A stretch of DNA of 64,000 nucleotides, taken from the NCBI RefSeq assembly GCF_000006565.2, contig NC_031476.1:5269900-5333899 (forward strand), written 5' to 3'. Origin of the DNA: Toxoplasma gondii ME49. Lineage: Eukaryota; Apicomplexa; Conoidasida; Eucoccidiorida; Sarcocystidae. Every line of letters begins with the position of its first letter. Positions within the stretch are counted from its first letter, which is position 1. Position numbers and translations under genes: made by a program. Shown here piece after piece: positions 1 to 12,626 of the stretch. Below the pieces are notes generated by a model that saw only the letters and a list, made by a program, of their open reading frames with translations, searched no databases and was not told the DNA's origin.

Positions 1-154
1 GAATCATTTGCAGAATATCCCGTTTTATGTCTCTTTCTGATTCCGACAACCCCGGCCGTTCACTGAAATCGATGCTGCTGCTGTGACGCAGCCGCCGCAC
101 AGCCCAAATGATCCAGACACATCCTTGCATGCGTTTACGTATACTTTTCCTGCG
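1..154. other. 3' flank of the CDK7-like gene
   Basis: This short stretch lies beyond the stop codon of the minus-strand kinase. I see no gene in it. It probably holds the kinase 3' untranslated region. Confidence 0.4.
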
Positions 155-2305
155 TCAGAATTTGCCGAGAAGATGGACAGGCAAGTCTTTGGGTGAGCAA
201 GGCTTGGGGTTCTGCTGAAACCACCGATGGTTGAGGGCCTCGGCTGCAGTGATTCTCTTTGAGGGGTCGAGCTGCAGCAGCTTGTCGAGCAAGTCCAGAC
301 TGTCGGCGCAGCAGAAAGGCAGAACGCTCTTCAGCGACTTCGGCTTTGTGTGTGTAAAGGGGAAGAAAGAGGGGAGTGAAGAAGCCAACGGCCACAAAGA
401 AGGCTCCTCGTCGAGAAGAGCAGCAGCCGTCGTCGGGGTACCTCGCAGGGAAAAAATGCGACTCAACTGATCGATCTCGTTCGCTCCTGGGAACAGCGGA
501 GACCCTGAGAAACGAACAACAACGCACCGATGCTCGCATGCATGCAAGCAGGAGCCTGCGCTAGAAAGAAACTGTCACACAGATTTGAATCCCTCCGGTG
601 GGAAGGTGCCTGCGAACGGCTACTGTCGTTGACCTGCGCGAATAGATACTTGTCGCGCACACACTCTGAGATATGTCTGCGTCTCTCAACAGGCACTTTC
701 CTCTCCCCGTATGCGTCGGTCAGAACACAGTCGTCGCGCGTGAGACGGTCGACAACTTCCCCTGTGTCTCTCGATAAAAGGGCGCAACAAACGTTGGATG
801 ACTTCATGTCCTCTGGAGATCTCGACCCGTCTCCTCAGATCAGTGCCACCCCCACATCGACTCTTCAACACACACACCAGGCGCGACGGAACTGGGTCAT
901 GTCTGAACGAGTCGCTCGCTTGGATCATCTCGAAGGTCCGCACCTGAGACAAGTCTAGAACGCCTTCGAAGCCCGCTCACACTTCCCGTAAATGGACATT
1001 TGACACGCTTTTCAGATTTCTTTCGCGAGCCTCACGAACAGGTCGCGTTCGATCCCCGTTCGAACTGAGCAGTTTGAACGACCAGAAGGCACTCCTCTAC
1101 GTGACCTCGCACCGCTCGCGCTGTTTCAGAGACCCCCCCCTCTCCCGAATCCGCTGCGCCTTCTTCACCTCCCGCGCCTTCTTCACCTCCCGCACCTTCT
1201 TCGATGTGATCACCCAGCGATCGACTCCGCTGCCGCCTGGTTCGCCCTGCCCGACCCGCTCGGAGTCTTTGAAGTCCATGGTGTGTCTCCGGTGTTGCGC
1301 GTGTATCTCCAGGAGCTTCTCTGTCTCACCTGTCAAGAGTTCTGCCATGATGCAGCCCACGCTCCACATGTCGACAGCTTGTCCATATCTGTCTGCCCCA
1401 AAGAGAAGTTCAGGCGGCCTGTACCAAAGCGTGACTACTTTCGAGGTCATGAGTTCCTTCCTGCTGATGGCGACCGGCGCCGTTTTGCTGGCCGACTCGA
1501 CTGAACTTTCTTTGCCTGGCTGCGAGGTCTCGCCTTTGCTCTGCTCCTGCTTCGACAGAGTTCCCGAGACGACGGGGCAGCCGAAGCACCGGGAGAGACC
1601 AAAGTCGGCGACCTTGCAGATGCCCTGGTCGTTGATGAAGACGTTCGCGGGGGCCAGGTCTCTGTGAACGATGTATCGCTTGTGCAGCGCATGCAGTCCG
1701 CGCAAAATCTGAAGCATGATGCACTTGACATGTTGGATCGCGAGGCGGGTCTTGCTGTCGACCAGCTTCTTCAGGTCGCCGTGCATGAGTTCCATCACGA
1801 GGCAAATGAAGTCCTGCTCGACAAACACATCGACGACCCCCATCACGTTCTCCTCCTCGATTTCTCGCATCACTTTCAGCTCTCGAACCGTGGTAAAGTG
1901 CAGTCCGACGCTCCCCACATTCTGCCGCAGCAGCTGAGCTCGCGTCTTCTCTCCAGACCCCACACTCCCGCTGTCTCCGGAGGCGAAGAGACTCCCCGCA
2001 CTCGCCTTCACCTTCTTGATTGCGACAATCTGATGAGTTCGCAAATCTTCTGCCTTCTCCACACGCCCGTAAGTCCCCTCTCCCAAGAACGCGTCGCACT
2101 GCCGATAGCGCTGCTTCCCCTCGCGTTTGATGGGGACAAGCCTCGGAGAGCTCGACCCATTCGCAGCCGCTTCCTCAGAGGCAGAGGGGAGCAGAACGCC
2201 TTGTCTCGTCGCCTCTGGAGAATCCCCTACCTCTGGTTTGACTTGCGGTGCCGCCATCGCTTCTGAGGAGGAACCTTTCTGTCGAAACCGAGATATCGCA
2301 GACAA
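155..2305 (-). CDS. CRK7: CDK7-like cyclin-dependent kinase (apicomplexan Crk7/MRK type), 2 exons
   Basis: Predicted CDK-activating/TFIIH-type kinase of the CDK7 group, expected to phosphorylate CDKs or the RNA polymerase II tail in the nucleus. Exons are 1330-2305 and 155-504; the intron 505-1329 is GT-AG on the minus strand and restores the frame, giving 441 aa. Visible motifs are the glycine loop GEGTYGRV, VAIKK with the catalytic lysine, a PSTAIRE-like helix TTVREL, HRDLAPANVF, DFG, and the T-loop end SKVVTLWYRPPELLFGA. The C-terminal exon (SPLFPGANEIDQLSRIF, GTPT, DPSKRITAAEAL, then a Pro-rich tail) matches the CDK7 C-lobe. Two features are odd: the usual Lys of HRDLKPxN is Ala, and there are insertions of about 30-40 residues after VAIKK and in the activation loop. 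The ATG at 2305 is the most upstream; a second lies 16 codons in. The symbol rests on family resemblance and remembered gene order. Confidence 0.85.
505..1329 (-). other. Intron of the CDK7-like gene
   Basis: An 825-bp intron. The donor follows CTTGACAG (gtgaga) and the acceptor is ttctcag before GGTCTCCG; joining them reads ELLTG-SPLFPG without a break. It contains TGCATGCA-type sequence near 537-546, a motif bound by some ApiAP2 factors, but a single copy is weak evidence of function. Confidence 0.8.
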
Positions 2306-5300
2306 CGGTCTCTACTACCATCGGGAGACTGAGGTGTTTGTGAGAAACGCAGAAGACGCACAATCACATACGAATGACATGCGCCGAATCCATGCATATA
2401 TATATATATATGTATATGTGTGTATATGGGGATTTTCATGCAGTTGCTCGCTTTCGTAAACAGTTTATCCGGAGGCTTCCGTAAGGAAATGTGTTGTGCT
2501 GAGGCATCGATGAAGCTTTGGACCTTGGCAACAGACGAAACTTCCCGCGACAGAAAAAGACTTCCAGTTGTCAGCGCAAAACTTGATGGCACTAGAACAG
2601 GGGAGACTTCGTGTCCAGGATAATGACTTCCGAACCCCGAATTTAGACCGGGAAAGATAAGTTGAAATAGAAACAAAGAAAGTCAAAACGTGGGGAAACG
2701 AGCGAGACCCGTAGACGTGGGTGAGGTAGAAAGGCAAAAGAGGCGGGGGAAAGAGAAAAGATAAAGTAGAGGAAAAAACAGGAGGAAAGAAAGAGAGTCG
2801 GATGACGGCGAACCGACAGACTTTTCCCGATATTTCCAGGAACAATGGGCAGCAACAGGTGAAAACCTTCCCCCTTCGTGTTGAGTCATCCCCCCTTTTC
2901 TGTGCGATTGAGGGGAGAATGCTGAAGGAAACGAAGGGGGAGTGAAGCTGGAAAAAGGACGTCACAAAACCAACCCGAAACTCGGGAAAACAAACAGAGA
3001 AAACGGTAAAGGGAAGAATAAAGTGCGAACCTGGACGTGCAGACATCCAGGTAAGACTGCCGACGATTGTGGTGACATCACGGAAGGAGAAGAGACGAAA
3101 TTTGCTTTTCTCCTCGGCCTGGAAAACACAGAGAAACAACTGTTCTTTCTCTCGCGTTTCATGGGTAGAAACTCGAAGGGCATCCTTCAATACACTGCGG
3201 GTAGAAAAAAACCACGAGATGCCTTTGCATGTGCGAAAACGAGGGCGGCAGGGTCGCGGCGCGGACCCCGGCTCCAGGGCACCGGAGAGTGTCTGAACTC
3301 TTTTGTTCGGCTGTTGATCCCTTGATAGCGAGAAATCTTCGCCTTCTTCGATTGATTCAGCACCATTTTGATCTCGGAGAAAGATCTTTTCCTATCGCGA
3401 AACCTCGCGTCCGCTTGTCTTTCAGATCGCATGAGAGTCACCTCAAGCGAAGCTTCAGGGTGTGTCTCCGTGCTGGGTTTCACAGCCTGCGACCACTAGA
3501 CTACGGGAATTGACACTCTCTCGCTCGTTGTTCGTTTCTGTCGTTGGTGAGTCTTGTTCTGCAGGCAAAGCTTCAACAAGAAGCAATTTGCTATACGCCT
3601 CCACGTCAGTAGAACGGGAGGTTCTTCAGACTCTTCGACGACGCGGGCAGTGCGCTATACTAGATTTGAGGTCACTTTCTCTAAACGGAGTTCCAGTGGG
3701 CCCCAGCCTTGCGGCCTACTGTTTCCCAGATCTTATTTCGTCTAAGAAGCGAAAAGACGATCTAAGAACCGTCTCTTTCACGTGCGTCGAGGGGGAGTCT
3801 TGTGTGCTCTGAACACTCACTCTGCAGGCCTCGCAGTCTTCCAGATTTCTTCGATCTAGGAGCGTTTGTTGTCTCTGAACTCCGAGAGGAAAGCTGTTCT
3901 ACAGAAGTCTCCCCTCTGTGGACGTTGACATATGTGCCAGAAACAGAATGTCGAGAAATCCGAATGCAGATACGCCCTGTTCCGGCGAGAAAACTCCGCT
4001 ATGCGTCCCCTATGCGGTTCTTCCTCTTCTCACGAGGCAGTAAAGAAGACGAACTGGTGCGCGCGTAGTTCCACTTGGACTTTTCGACTTTTCCCCTGCT
4101 TTTCTGAGCGTTTCGTGATATGAACCGAGTTTTCACAAACAGTCAAATAGATTAACCCCACTTCAGTGGAGATTCTAGGGATATCTGTAGGCAGCTCTTC
4201 CACGTAGTACCCAGCTCGGCGGAGTCTCTCAGGTTGCCAATGTGGCAGGCGGCCACGATGGCACGGCAGACACGCACGGTGGAGTGATTGGGGTTCTTTC
4301 AGTTTTCTTTTCCTGTTCTCTGCACCTTTTCTTGTGTTCTTTTTTAAGTCGCCTCCAACAGCAGCCGAGAAAAGCTCTCTAATAAATTCAACCGAAGGAT
4401 GGAGTTCCACAGAGCAGGCGCTCTCTTAGCGAACGTAGGAGCGAGCAGCTGCGTCTCTCAGCTACTTTCTGTTATGTTTCACCCAGACTTTACCTTTTGT
4501 CTCCGAGAATAAAGCTGCTGAGCCCTTGGCGTTTGTTTGCACAAACTTTCCCTTTTTTTCCGCCCTCTCAGAGACACCCTCTCGACCTGCGATTTCCCTC
4601 AACGTCTCTCCGAAGAGCCCTGCAAGTCCTGCGAGGATTTCCAGTATCTCTGTGGTGTAAAGGGAAGTGCCGCGACGGTGTTGAGTCAAAGAATGTGTCT
4701 GCTTTCCACTATTTCTCTCACGTTTCCCGAAAACGACGGGCATCCAGAAATCGAGAGTTGCGAGCGGCACCCCTGAAACCCTAATCGGTCGCGTACCCTC
4801 GGACTCGCAGCACTTTTTATCCCGCGTTTCTGGACAGCTCGGCCTCTCCTGGCCTCGGCATCGCGGACTGCGGTGTGTGTCGGAGATTTCCCGAACTCTA
4901 GCTCGCGATTTTTCTTTTTCTTCGTCGGGGGTTATCGGGACGGACTCGTGGAGAAATTGCGGGGGAAAATTCGGCAGAAATGTCCTTCTCGTCTCTCCCG
5001 GGACCACAGGCGACTCTGCCGTCCCCGGGAATCGAAGAGGCAAATGAAATCTGACACGCCGGCTTCTCTCTCTGACTTCCTCTTGGTAAGAACAGAAATT
5101 CTGTGACGAAAACGAGGGATCCGAACGGGAGAAACTTGCAGTTCGCGTTCTCGCGTGCCGTCGTACCGGTTCCGTCACCCCTGCAGTCTCAATCGACAGC
5201 ATACCGTCCTCAATTTTTCCCTCTCGTCTCTCTCGACCTTTTACCTCGCTGAAGAGTGGCTTGTTTCCTTACGTGACTGGAGTGGAAAACGCCGAGAAAG

Positions 5301-7264
5301 ATTTGCGTTCAAGGAGGTGTTTCTCGTAGATTCCGTTGGATCTGCCAGTAGCAGGCGATGGGAACCTTTGGCGTTCACTGGGTGCAGAGGGTTTCTTCGT
5401 TTCCTGACGCTGAAGAAATGCCATGGCACTTCTTTGTTACCTGCTTTCTTGCGTGTCTGGATCTTCCTGAGGAACCTCCCGTGGTTCTCACACTCAGAAA
5501 TGACGAAAAAGTGCAAGGTCACGGGTTTGCGCGCGCGATTGTCACTCTTAGTATCCGAGTGCTGGGCGATCCCGTCCACGCTTTCACCAAGGGGAACTTC
5601 AACTTAAGAATCAGAACCGGTGGTTCGGAACTCGTTTCCTCCCAAAGCGAAAGCGACCTCCTGTTTCCTAGCAGCTCCATTCTTGCACACTCGTCGCCGC
5701 CTTCAGGAGCTCTATGTCACGCATCTCTCTCTGCCTCTCTGTGGATCTACATACTCTTGGGTATATTCGCATATGTATTTGCATATGCATTTAGTTATAC
5801 GAATATATTTATATATACACATATATATGTGCAGAGAAGTGGCTTCGTATCGCAGGACTGTGTTCGTGGAAATGGTGTTGATCGGAGCGTTTTGCGGGTG
5901 GAACGACAGTGCGTTAAGAAAGTCCTTTCGCTCCTTGTAAGTTGCCGATTTTCCTGAGAAAAGCGGCGGCGCGGCTGAACTCGTTCTGAAGGACTTTCTC
6001 TGCAGATTTCTCGCTTTCTCTTGCTTACTTCGAACACTCGCCTGTCTCTGCCGCGCCCTCTCACTCGCCCTGCTGTCTCACTTCTAACCTGCTGCTCGTT
6101 TGTGTGACCAGGATTCTTCCTTGTCTCTTTCAGAGAATCGTGTTTCATTGCGGTCTTGTTCCTCCTGTCTGTTTCTGCAGGTTGCCGCGGCCGTCAGTCT
6201 CGTCAACATGGACTGCGTTTCGAGAGAGCAGGAACTCCGCTTTTTATAGAGAGACCTGCACTCTTCGGGGGTACTCGTTTTTTCTCTGCGTCTCCGTCTT
6301 CTCTGTGTGCCAGTTCGACACGACGTCCACGAACTTGCTCTTGTTTTCTAGCTGCGTTTGTGTCTGACTGGAAAGGGCGGGGTCGCTTCCCACGGTGAGA
6401 GAGAGACACCGGCACCAGACATCAACGTGTAAGAAAAACAGACAATTTCAGCCGCGGCCGTTGCCCCTGCAGGGCTGCGAGAAGGATTCAGATGGAAGCA
6501 GAACTTACGTGGAACGTAGACCATCCAACATGTGATTCGAGATCGAAAGGAGACTGAACACGCAGTGTCTCTTCTTTTGTTTCAGCTTTTCAAAGGGGTT
6601 ACTGTTTTCAGCACAGTCTTTTCCGCCTTTTTCTGTACGTGAACGTGTACATGGAGATCCAGAAACCTGGAGACTTGTATTGCCGATCTAGGAGTGGCTT
6701 CTTTCTAAGGTCCACCGTTTCATCTCTTCCCCTCTACCTGTCCAAGTCGACGTGTGTGTCGCGTTTGTTGCCAGCGTGGAACTCTCTCGCGTAAATGGAT
6801 CCGCGTTTATCTTTCTTTCCTCTAGAGTTCATTCAATGGATCTCTACGTGCCTGCAGAGGCTCAAAGCGCTTCCGATTGTTCTTTTCTGTTGAGAAGCAC
6901 ACAGTGAAAAGAATCAAGTGTCGACTGTCTGGGATCGTTTCTAAAACATTGCTCGTCTTCCGCTTGCTTCACCGTGTGTTTTTCTCGAGCTCCTCAGCAT
7001 CCCTCGCGGTGTCCTCGACAGTTTCGCTTTCCTGTAGGTTCCAGAGATTTCACTCCACCAGAAGGTCAACCACGCGAAATACCCCCCTCCGCTTGTTCTG
7101 CAAGACCTTCGTCCCTGTCCTCTCTCTTCTTCGGAGACGCGTCAGCTCTCCGAAGAGCGCGTCCTTGCGCCACACTCTGTCTGTGTTATCCAAATTCCAC
7201 GAAAACAGCCGCTCCCCATCCCCTGTTATTCGCCTTCTGATTTGTCTCGACCGCCTCTGGAAAG
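2306..7264. other. Divergent intergenic region between the CDK7-like kinase and PP2C
   Basis: About 5 kb separates the two divergent starts. Several short open frames exist on both strands, but none shows a recognisable domain, a signal peptide or splice continuity. Polypyrimidine runs are frequent, which suits 5' untranslated leaders and promoters. Short TA/CA-rich runs lie near 2393-2430 and 5755-5835. I cannot place a transcription start. Confidence 0.5.
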
Positions 7265-10200
7265 ATGGCGGGTCCCCGATCTCCTCTCCGCTTTGTTCTT
7301 CTTCTCTCTCTACTTGCACTGAAAGTCTTCGTCGACTCTCCTTCAGTGCTTCCCGCGCTCGCGGGCGAGTCTGCGGCTGACTTGTCCACTTCCATTGACG
7401 ACGATGACTTCGACAGTTCCTCGGGTGTCGCGGTCCCCAGCTTGACCACCGAGCAGGAAGTGCACCGGACCCAAGAGGCTCTCGATCCGGAGGTGGTTGA
7501 CCTCGGAAAGCCCAGTCCGTACGCAGAGGAGGAGAGCGGGATTCTGGCGGCGTCTGCGTCGCGACTGAACTTCAGTCCGATGATGGCGCTGAAGAGTTTC
7601 TTCCACATGGGAGGCGAGACAGGCGCCCCAGGCCACAGATCCCGCATCGACGTTGTCAAAAACGCGGCTATGGACCACGTCCACCGTCTCCTGCAGATGC
7701 TGCGCGAGTCGAGTGAGGATGAAGAAGAACGGCTCCTCTTTGCTGACAGAAGAGAAAAGAAAGTCATCACTGTTAATGAGTGGTACACCACGACGGTCGC
7801 CGCCACGATGCTCGGCAGGCGGCCCACAGACGAAGACGTAAGGCAGGACGAAGAGGGGATGGATTCAGGAATCGTCAAAACTAACAACGCCTTGGGTCTC
7901 GTGGTAGTGCGAGCTGTGTTGGGCGTCATCCGTGAGGAGCAGAAAAGTCCGTTTCCGCCTCCGTGGAAGAGTGTGTCTGTGTGCCTGAGAGGACGAAACA
8001 GAACGCTTCCTTCGCGGACTCCCCGCTCATTCTGCAACGGAGGGCGATGCGTCCAAGAACGGAAACGCGCTCTCTGCATCCTGCCCACTTGGTCTCGTTC
8101 CTCTCCGCGTCTCGGTGTGTTTTCTCCGCTCTCTGGTCTGCGCATTTGTTCCCTTCAGTGGCCGCCATCTTCCGGTCTGTTCTCTCGGGTGTGTTGTCTC
8201 TGCGTCGACTTCCAGGGGGGCCGGGAGACCCGTTTTTACAGTGTCGCGCGTGTCTCCGTTTCCCTGTCGGGTGCCGAGCATGGGTTTGCTTGCCGTTCCG
8301 GTTTCCTGTTTTTTCCAGGCTATCCTCGTCAGTGCACCTGCGACGAGTCGCCCAAACGTTCGCATAAAAGCTGTATTCGACGGCCATGCAGGGGAGGCCA
8401 CCTCCCAGTACTGCGCCAAGCACGCCGCCAAACACTTGGGTGAGGCATCTCGACTCCTCAAAACAGCGGACGGAGAAACGTTCTGTGGAGACGCACCTCG
8501 CGTTTGACTGATGCAGAAAGTCGAGCGACAGATACGGCCACACACACATCAGCAATAATACGCATATCCATATCTGTATGTGTATACAGACTTATGCATG
8601 TTACGGTGTAAGGCATGTGTGAACATGATGGACGGATACCTGAACTGTTGTGAATGACAAGCGTTCAACTGCGTTACTCTTTATATGTGTATATGCTTGT
8701 GCACACGTACATCCATGCATATATATATATGTATATATATGTATATATATGTGTATATATGTATGTATATGAAGAGGTTTCTGTTTATGTGAGTATGGAA
8801 ACGTATGTCAGTGAGACGGTGTACAGAGTAGTTAGCCATGCTTCGAGAGAAGCAGAAGACGGGCCTTCTTCGTGTGTGAACAGAGGTAGTGTGTCAAAGG
8901 CAAGAGACTGGAAGAGGCCACATTCGCCCCCGATTTGTGTGGAGCAAGGTTTCTGTAGAATCAGGTCGTTTAGCGTAAGAAGGCAAATCGTCAGATTCTC
9001 CTTTCGACTGGCAGACAAGGGTCGTGAGTGGACAACAGTGCTGGCTTGTTCTTCGGATTCAAGTCAACGCCGCCTCTGTTTTTTCAGAAGCCGAAATGAG
9101 TATTCTGTTTTCTCTCTCTTCCTTCTCGCAGGGAAGCTCTCCGAGTTCACCTTCGCGGAAGTGAAGAAAGCGTGTCTCTCTCTGGACGCTGAGATCATCC
9201 GAAAGCTGGGACCGAAGCACGTTGCAGGGTCCACAGGTATGTCTCCAAATATCTCCACTGCTTGCAACACTGCATGCGAGTTTCCCCTCCGTCTTTTCAG
9301 TGGGAGCGTCTACATAAGCAGAAAGCCTTGGGCTTCTTGGTGGTCTCGTCACCCCCTCTGCAATGTGTGAATTCTAAGATGTTCAAGTCGGCACTCACCA
9401 CACTTCTGCAATACGTGGATGGAAATCCAAGCATGCATATATATATATATATATAGACATATGTATACATATATATTTTTATATGTATATATGTATATGC
9501 AGGAGTATACCCAAGTTGAACAATGCGTGTATATTCATATATCTGTATGTATGTGTGCAGTAACTGTATATGGAAGTGCGTTCCTGCGAGTGAGTTTTCG
9601 CACATGTCTTTCCTTCTGTTTGCCTGCATTTGTCGTGTGTGAGGGTATGGTGTCCCTCAGCTGTCCGTGTGGGAAGTACAGTCTCCGCGATTTTGTTTGT
9701 GTTTTTCACTTTTTTTTCCACAGGCATCATCGTCGCGATCGAGCGTCTCAGCGCACCTGTGGTCGAGAACGTTGTGGGGCGGGAGATCGTTCCTCGTGCT
9801 CACGAAGAAACGTTCGTGCCTCTGGAGAAGCTGATTCAAGAGGAAGAGGAGGCAGAACATCCGGAGCTTGTCGGCCGCTACCCCCGCGTCCCCGACGTGC
9901 AGCAAAAGACGATTCCTGCAGGCTCTTTCCTCGTCACCGCCATCAACATAGGTCCGTCCTCCGAAACGTCGAGGAAGCCGAGTCTGGGGGGAGCCGCTTG
10001 GCGGAGGGAGAGAAATCCATTTTTTATGCCTTCTGTGAGGCGGGAGAGAAGTTGCGTTTGTGTCCTGGTGGCGCTGAGCAGGACGCATTAATACGGAAGA
10101 ATCAGAGACCGGCGTAGAGGTTGGAAGTGGCTCTTCATTGGGAGTTTGTTCTCTGCATGGTCAGTCGGGGCCAGAGTCCACTACACTGGATCGATAATTT

Positions 10201-10340
10201 CTTTCAGTTCGCCGCATTCTCCCCCCCGTTGATGCCGACCTACTATGCCCGAGGCGTGCTTCGTTCTCTCCTTGTGCGTGTCTGTGCATGCTCTCTATCG
10301 CGCGATTCAAGCATTTAGACATACATAAAAATTTATGTGC

Positions 10341-10389
<49 letters not shown>

Positions 10390-12626
10390 CATATTTATGT
10401 ATGTTTCTGTGAAAGTGTATGTTGCTTGTATATATACGGAGAACTGTCTGCAACTTGAGCACATGTAGGGATACGTGAGTGATATTTGTGTACACGGGCG
10501 TCGACCTTGATTGGTGGTAAGGTGTGTTTTTGAGTTGTGCAGAAAGCTCGTTTTCGAACTTCACTTTTGCACCTGCCTTGGGAGGACCGGTGCGATCTGT
10601 CGCTTTGCTCTCGTGCCTTGTTTCCTCGTTCGCTGGGACTTCCGATGTGGTTTTGAATAATGCCATTTTTGCAGGCGATTCGAGAGCGACGCTGATCCAC
10701 AGTGACGGAGGACTGACGCGACTGTCGAAAGATCACAAGCCGAACCATCCGACTGAGGCCTCTCGCATCGAGAAGGCCGGGGGGTCTGTCGAAACGTTCG
10801 ACGTCCCTCGCGTGGACGGTGTTCTGGCGCTTTCACGAGCCTTCGGAGACTCTGTAAGCGACTGCTTTCCAGCGTTCTGCAAACGTCATACGCCTCTCCA
10901 CATCGCGAAGTTTCAGGAGCTCCGCAGTATGTAGCCGAGTTCTGCTGCCCGCTCGGAACTCAAATTGGATTCTTTCTTTTGCGTGGCGTTTCCGGCGTCC
11001 CCCCAAAAAACTACACAGACACCTGTTCAACATCGCTCTCCTTGTGTGTACGTACAGCTTTTTATCCGCGTCCATTTATGAAGGCATGCACGCATGCACA
11101 GAATGATAAATGTGAGGAGGAGCGGTTGACGGCAGGGAGCACGCATGCAAGTGCGTACATGTATATAGATGAAGTTGTCGCATTTTTGCCGTTCGCTGTC
11201 TGCATCTCCAGGACTTCAAAATGAATCCCAACCTTCCTCCAGAAGAGCAGAAGGTCATTGCCGTTCCAGACGTCAGGCAGTTCTACGCGCTGTCGAGCGA
11301 TCTTCTCTTGCTGGCGTGCGATGGTGAGAGTTACTCGCTCATGCGTTTCTTCTTCGCGTCTGGCCTTCGCTCTTTGTTCTGCCTCGCGCCTTTGCATGCA
11401 TGTGCGTCTAAACATGTGCCACACTCCTATGTGAAGATGCATGCCCATATGCGTTCTTCCGTCGACGCACAGCCTCTAGTATACACGATGAATGCATACC
11501 GATCTGTACCTCTACTTGTAGACAAACGACTGTAGATGTCTCTTGCTTTTCTTGTCGTCGATACCTTGAATACGGCCCCAGGCACTGGTCATATTTCCCT
11601 GCTTTTATATACACATAAATAGATATATCTATATACATATTTATGTTTTTGTACATGTACGTACAGTTGTATTTTTGGTGCGTAGCTAGAGGAAATGGGT
11701 CTTGTCTGGTAGACAAATTTGTGCAAAAACGCGTTCGAAAGATGCTGTGTTTTTCTTTCAGGTGTGTATGAACCAAGCGGCATGGACTGGGCGTATGTTC
11801 GAGACCTCACTGTTGCTGAGATGCAGAGGTCAAAGGGGGATTTGGAGGAGGTGGCGGCTCGCGTGATGGATTACGCCTATGACATGAATTCTCAGGATAA
11901 CATCAGCGTCATGCTCGTTGCTTTCCATAACCAAGAAGTTGAACACCCTACTGCTGTCTACAAGGTCGTCTCTGGCCAAGGTAGGAACACAGACACAAGA
12001 CACCGGCTCTCCTCCCTGCCCCTCAGAGGTGCATGCGCACTCATGCGCGTGCAAGTGGAGAAACCCCTCAAAGGATTGGGGATATGAGGCGTGACGCAGA
12101 TTATGTCTAGCAATGCTTGGAAAAACTTTGTGTCTTCTCTGTTTCCTGTTCCACGACTTCTACCTGTCACTAGACATGTTCTTGTGAAACAGCCCCAACG
12201 TGTCTTTCGAACGATCTCTGATTCGGTGGATTCCGCAGGCGACTCCAGTTCTCTGTTTGTAGTCGAGCGCAACTGTCAATCTGTATCTCTCTCTTTGAAC
12301 AAGTTTGCGTTTTTGTATAAATAAAGATGTAAATATGGATGTGTAAGTGTAGTATCCCTCTCCCGCGAGAACTAGGTCGGGGAAGGTTATGTGTCTCAGT
12401 TTACGGTCGTGTACGTTTCCGTCGATGTTGTGTTCTCATTCATGGTTGATGTATTTCCACAATTATAGCTTGATATGAAACGTGACTCTTGCGATCACAC
12501 AAGGACACTGGTGATTCAGTCTGTTTTCCCTTTGCCTCCACCTCAGGTGTAGTTCTGTCGGAGACACGACGGCCGAGCGACGCGGAGGACGACAGCGTCG
12601 AGGGCGACACAGTTTCCCTGTTTTAG
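7265..12626 (+). CDS. PPM3C: Secreted PP2C-type Ser/Thr phosphatase, 8 exons
   Basis: Mn/Mg-dependent PPM/PP2C phosphatase. Exons: 7265-7837, 8319-8439, 9132-9236, 9724-9951, 10675-10853, 11212-11323, 11762-11980, 12547-12626; all junctions are GT-AG and in phase, giving 538 aa. A hydrophobic N-terminus (FVLLLSLLALKVFV) looks like a signal peptide, so the enzyme should enter the secretory pathway. Conserved PP2C blocks appear in order: GRRPTDED, VFDGHAG, a GST-G segment, NIGDSRATL, RVDGVLALSRAFGDSDFK, LLLLACDGVYE and SQDNISVML, so the metal-binding Asp residues are retained. Exon 4 adds about 60 acidic residues between the GST and GDSR blocks. T. gondii secretes several PP2Cs; position next to the CDK7-like gene fits PPM3C, a vacuole-exported phosphatase affecting effector export. 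That name is from remembered gene order, not a search. The ATG has an aagATGGCG context. Confidence 0.87.
8719..8772. repeat. AT-rich microsatellite in PP2C intron 2
   Basis: Imperfect (TA)n with interspersed G, in tracts of about ten bases (atatatatat-g-tatatatat). It lies wholly in an intron. Similar AT tracts are found in PP2C introns 3, 4 and 6. Confidence 0.85.
9436..9505. repeat. AT-rich microsatellite in PP2C intron 3
   Basis: Imperfect (TA)n beginning after a GCATGCATA sequence and continuing into TATATG/TATATTT variants. It is intronic and likely length-polymorphic. Confidence 0.8.
10343..10385. repeat. Perfect (TA)n microsatellite in PP2C intron 4
   Basis: About 20 uninterrupted TA units, among the longest perfect dinucleotide arrays in the window. 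It lies between PP2C exons 4 and 5. Confidence 0.9.

Noticed and set aside
7186..8145. Long minus-strand open frame (319 aa) opposite PP2C exon 1
   Set aside because: It is the antisense shadow of the PP2C signal-peptide exon; the plus strand has domain and splice support and this frame has none.
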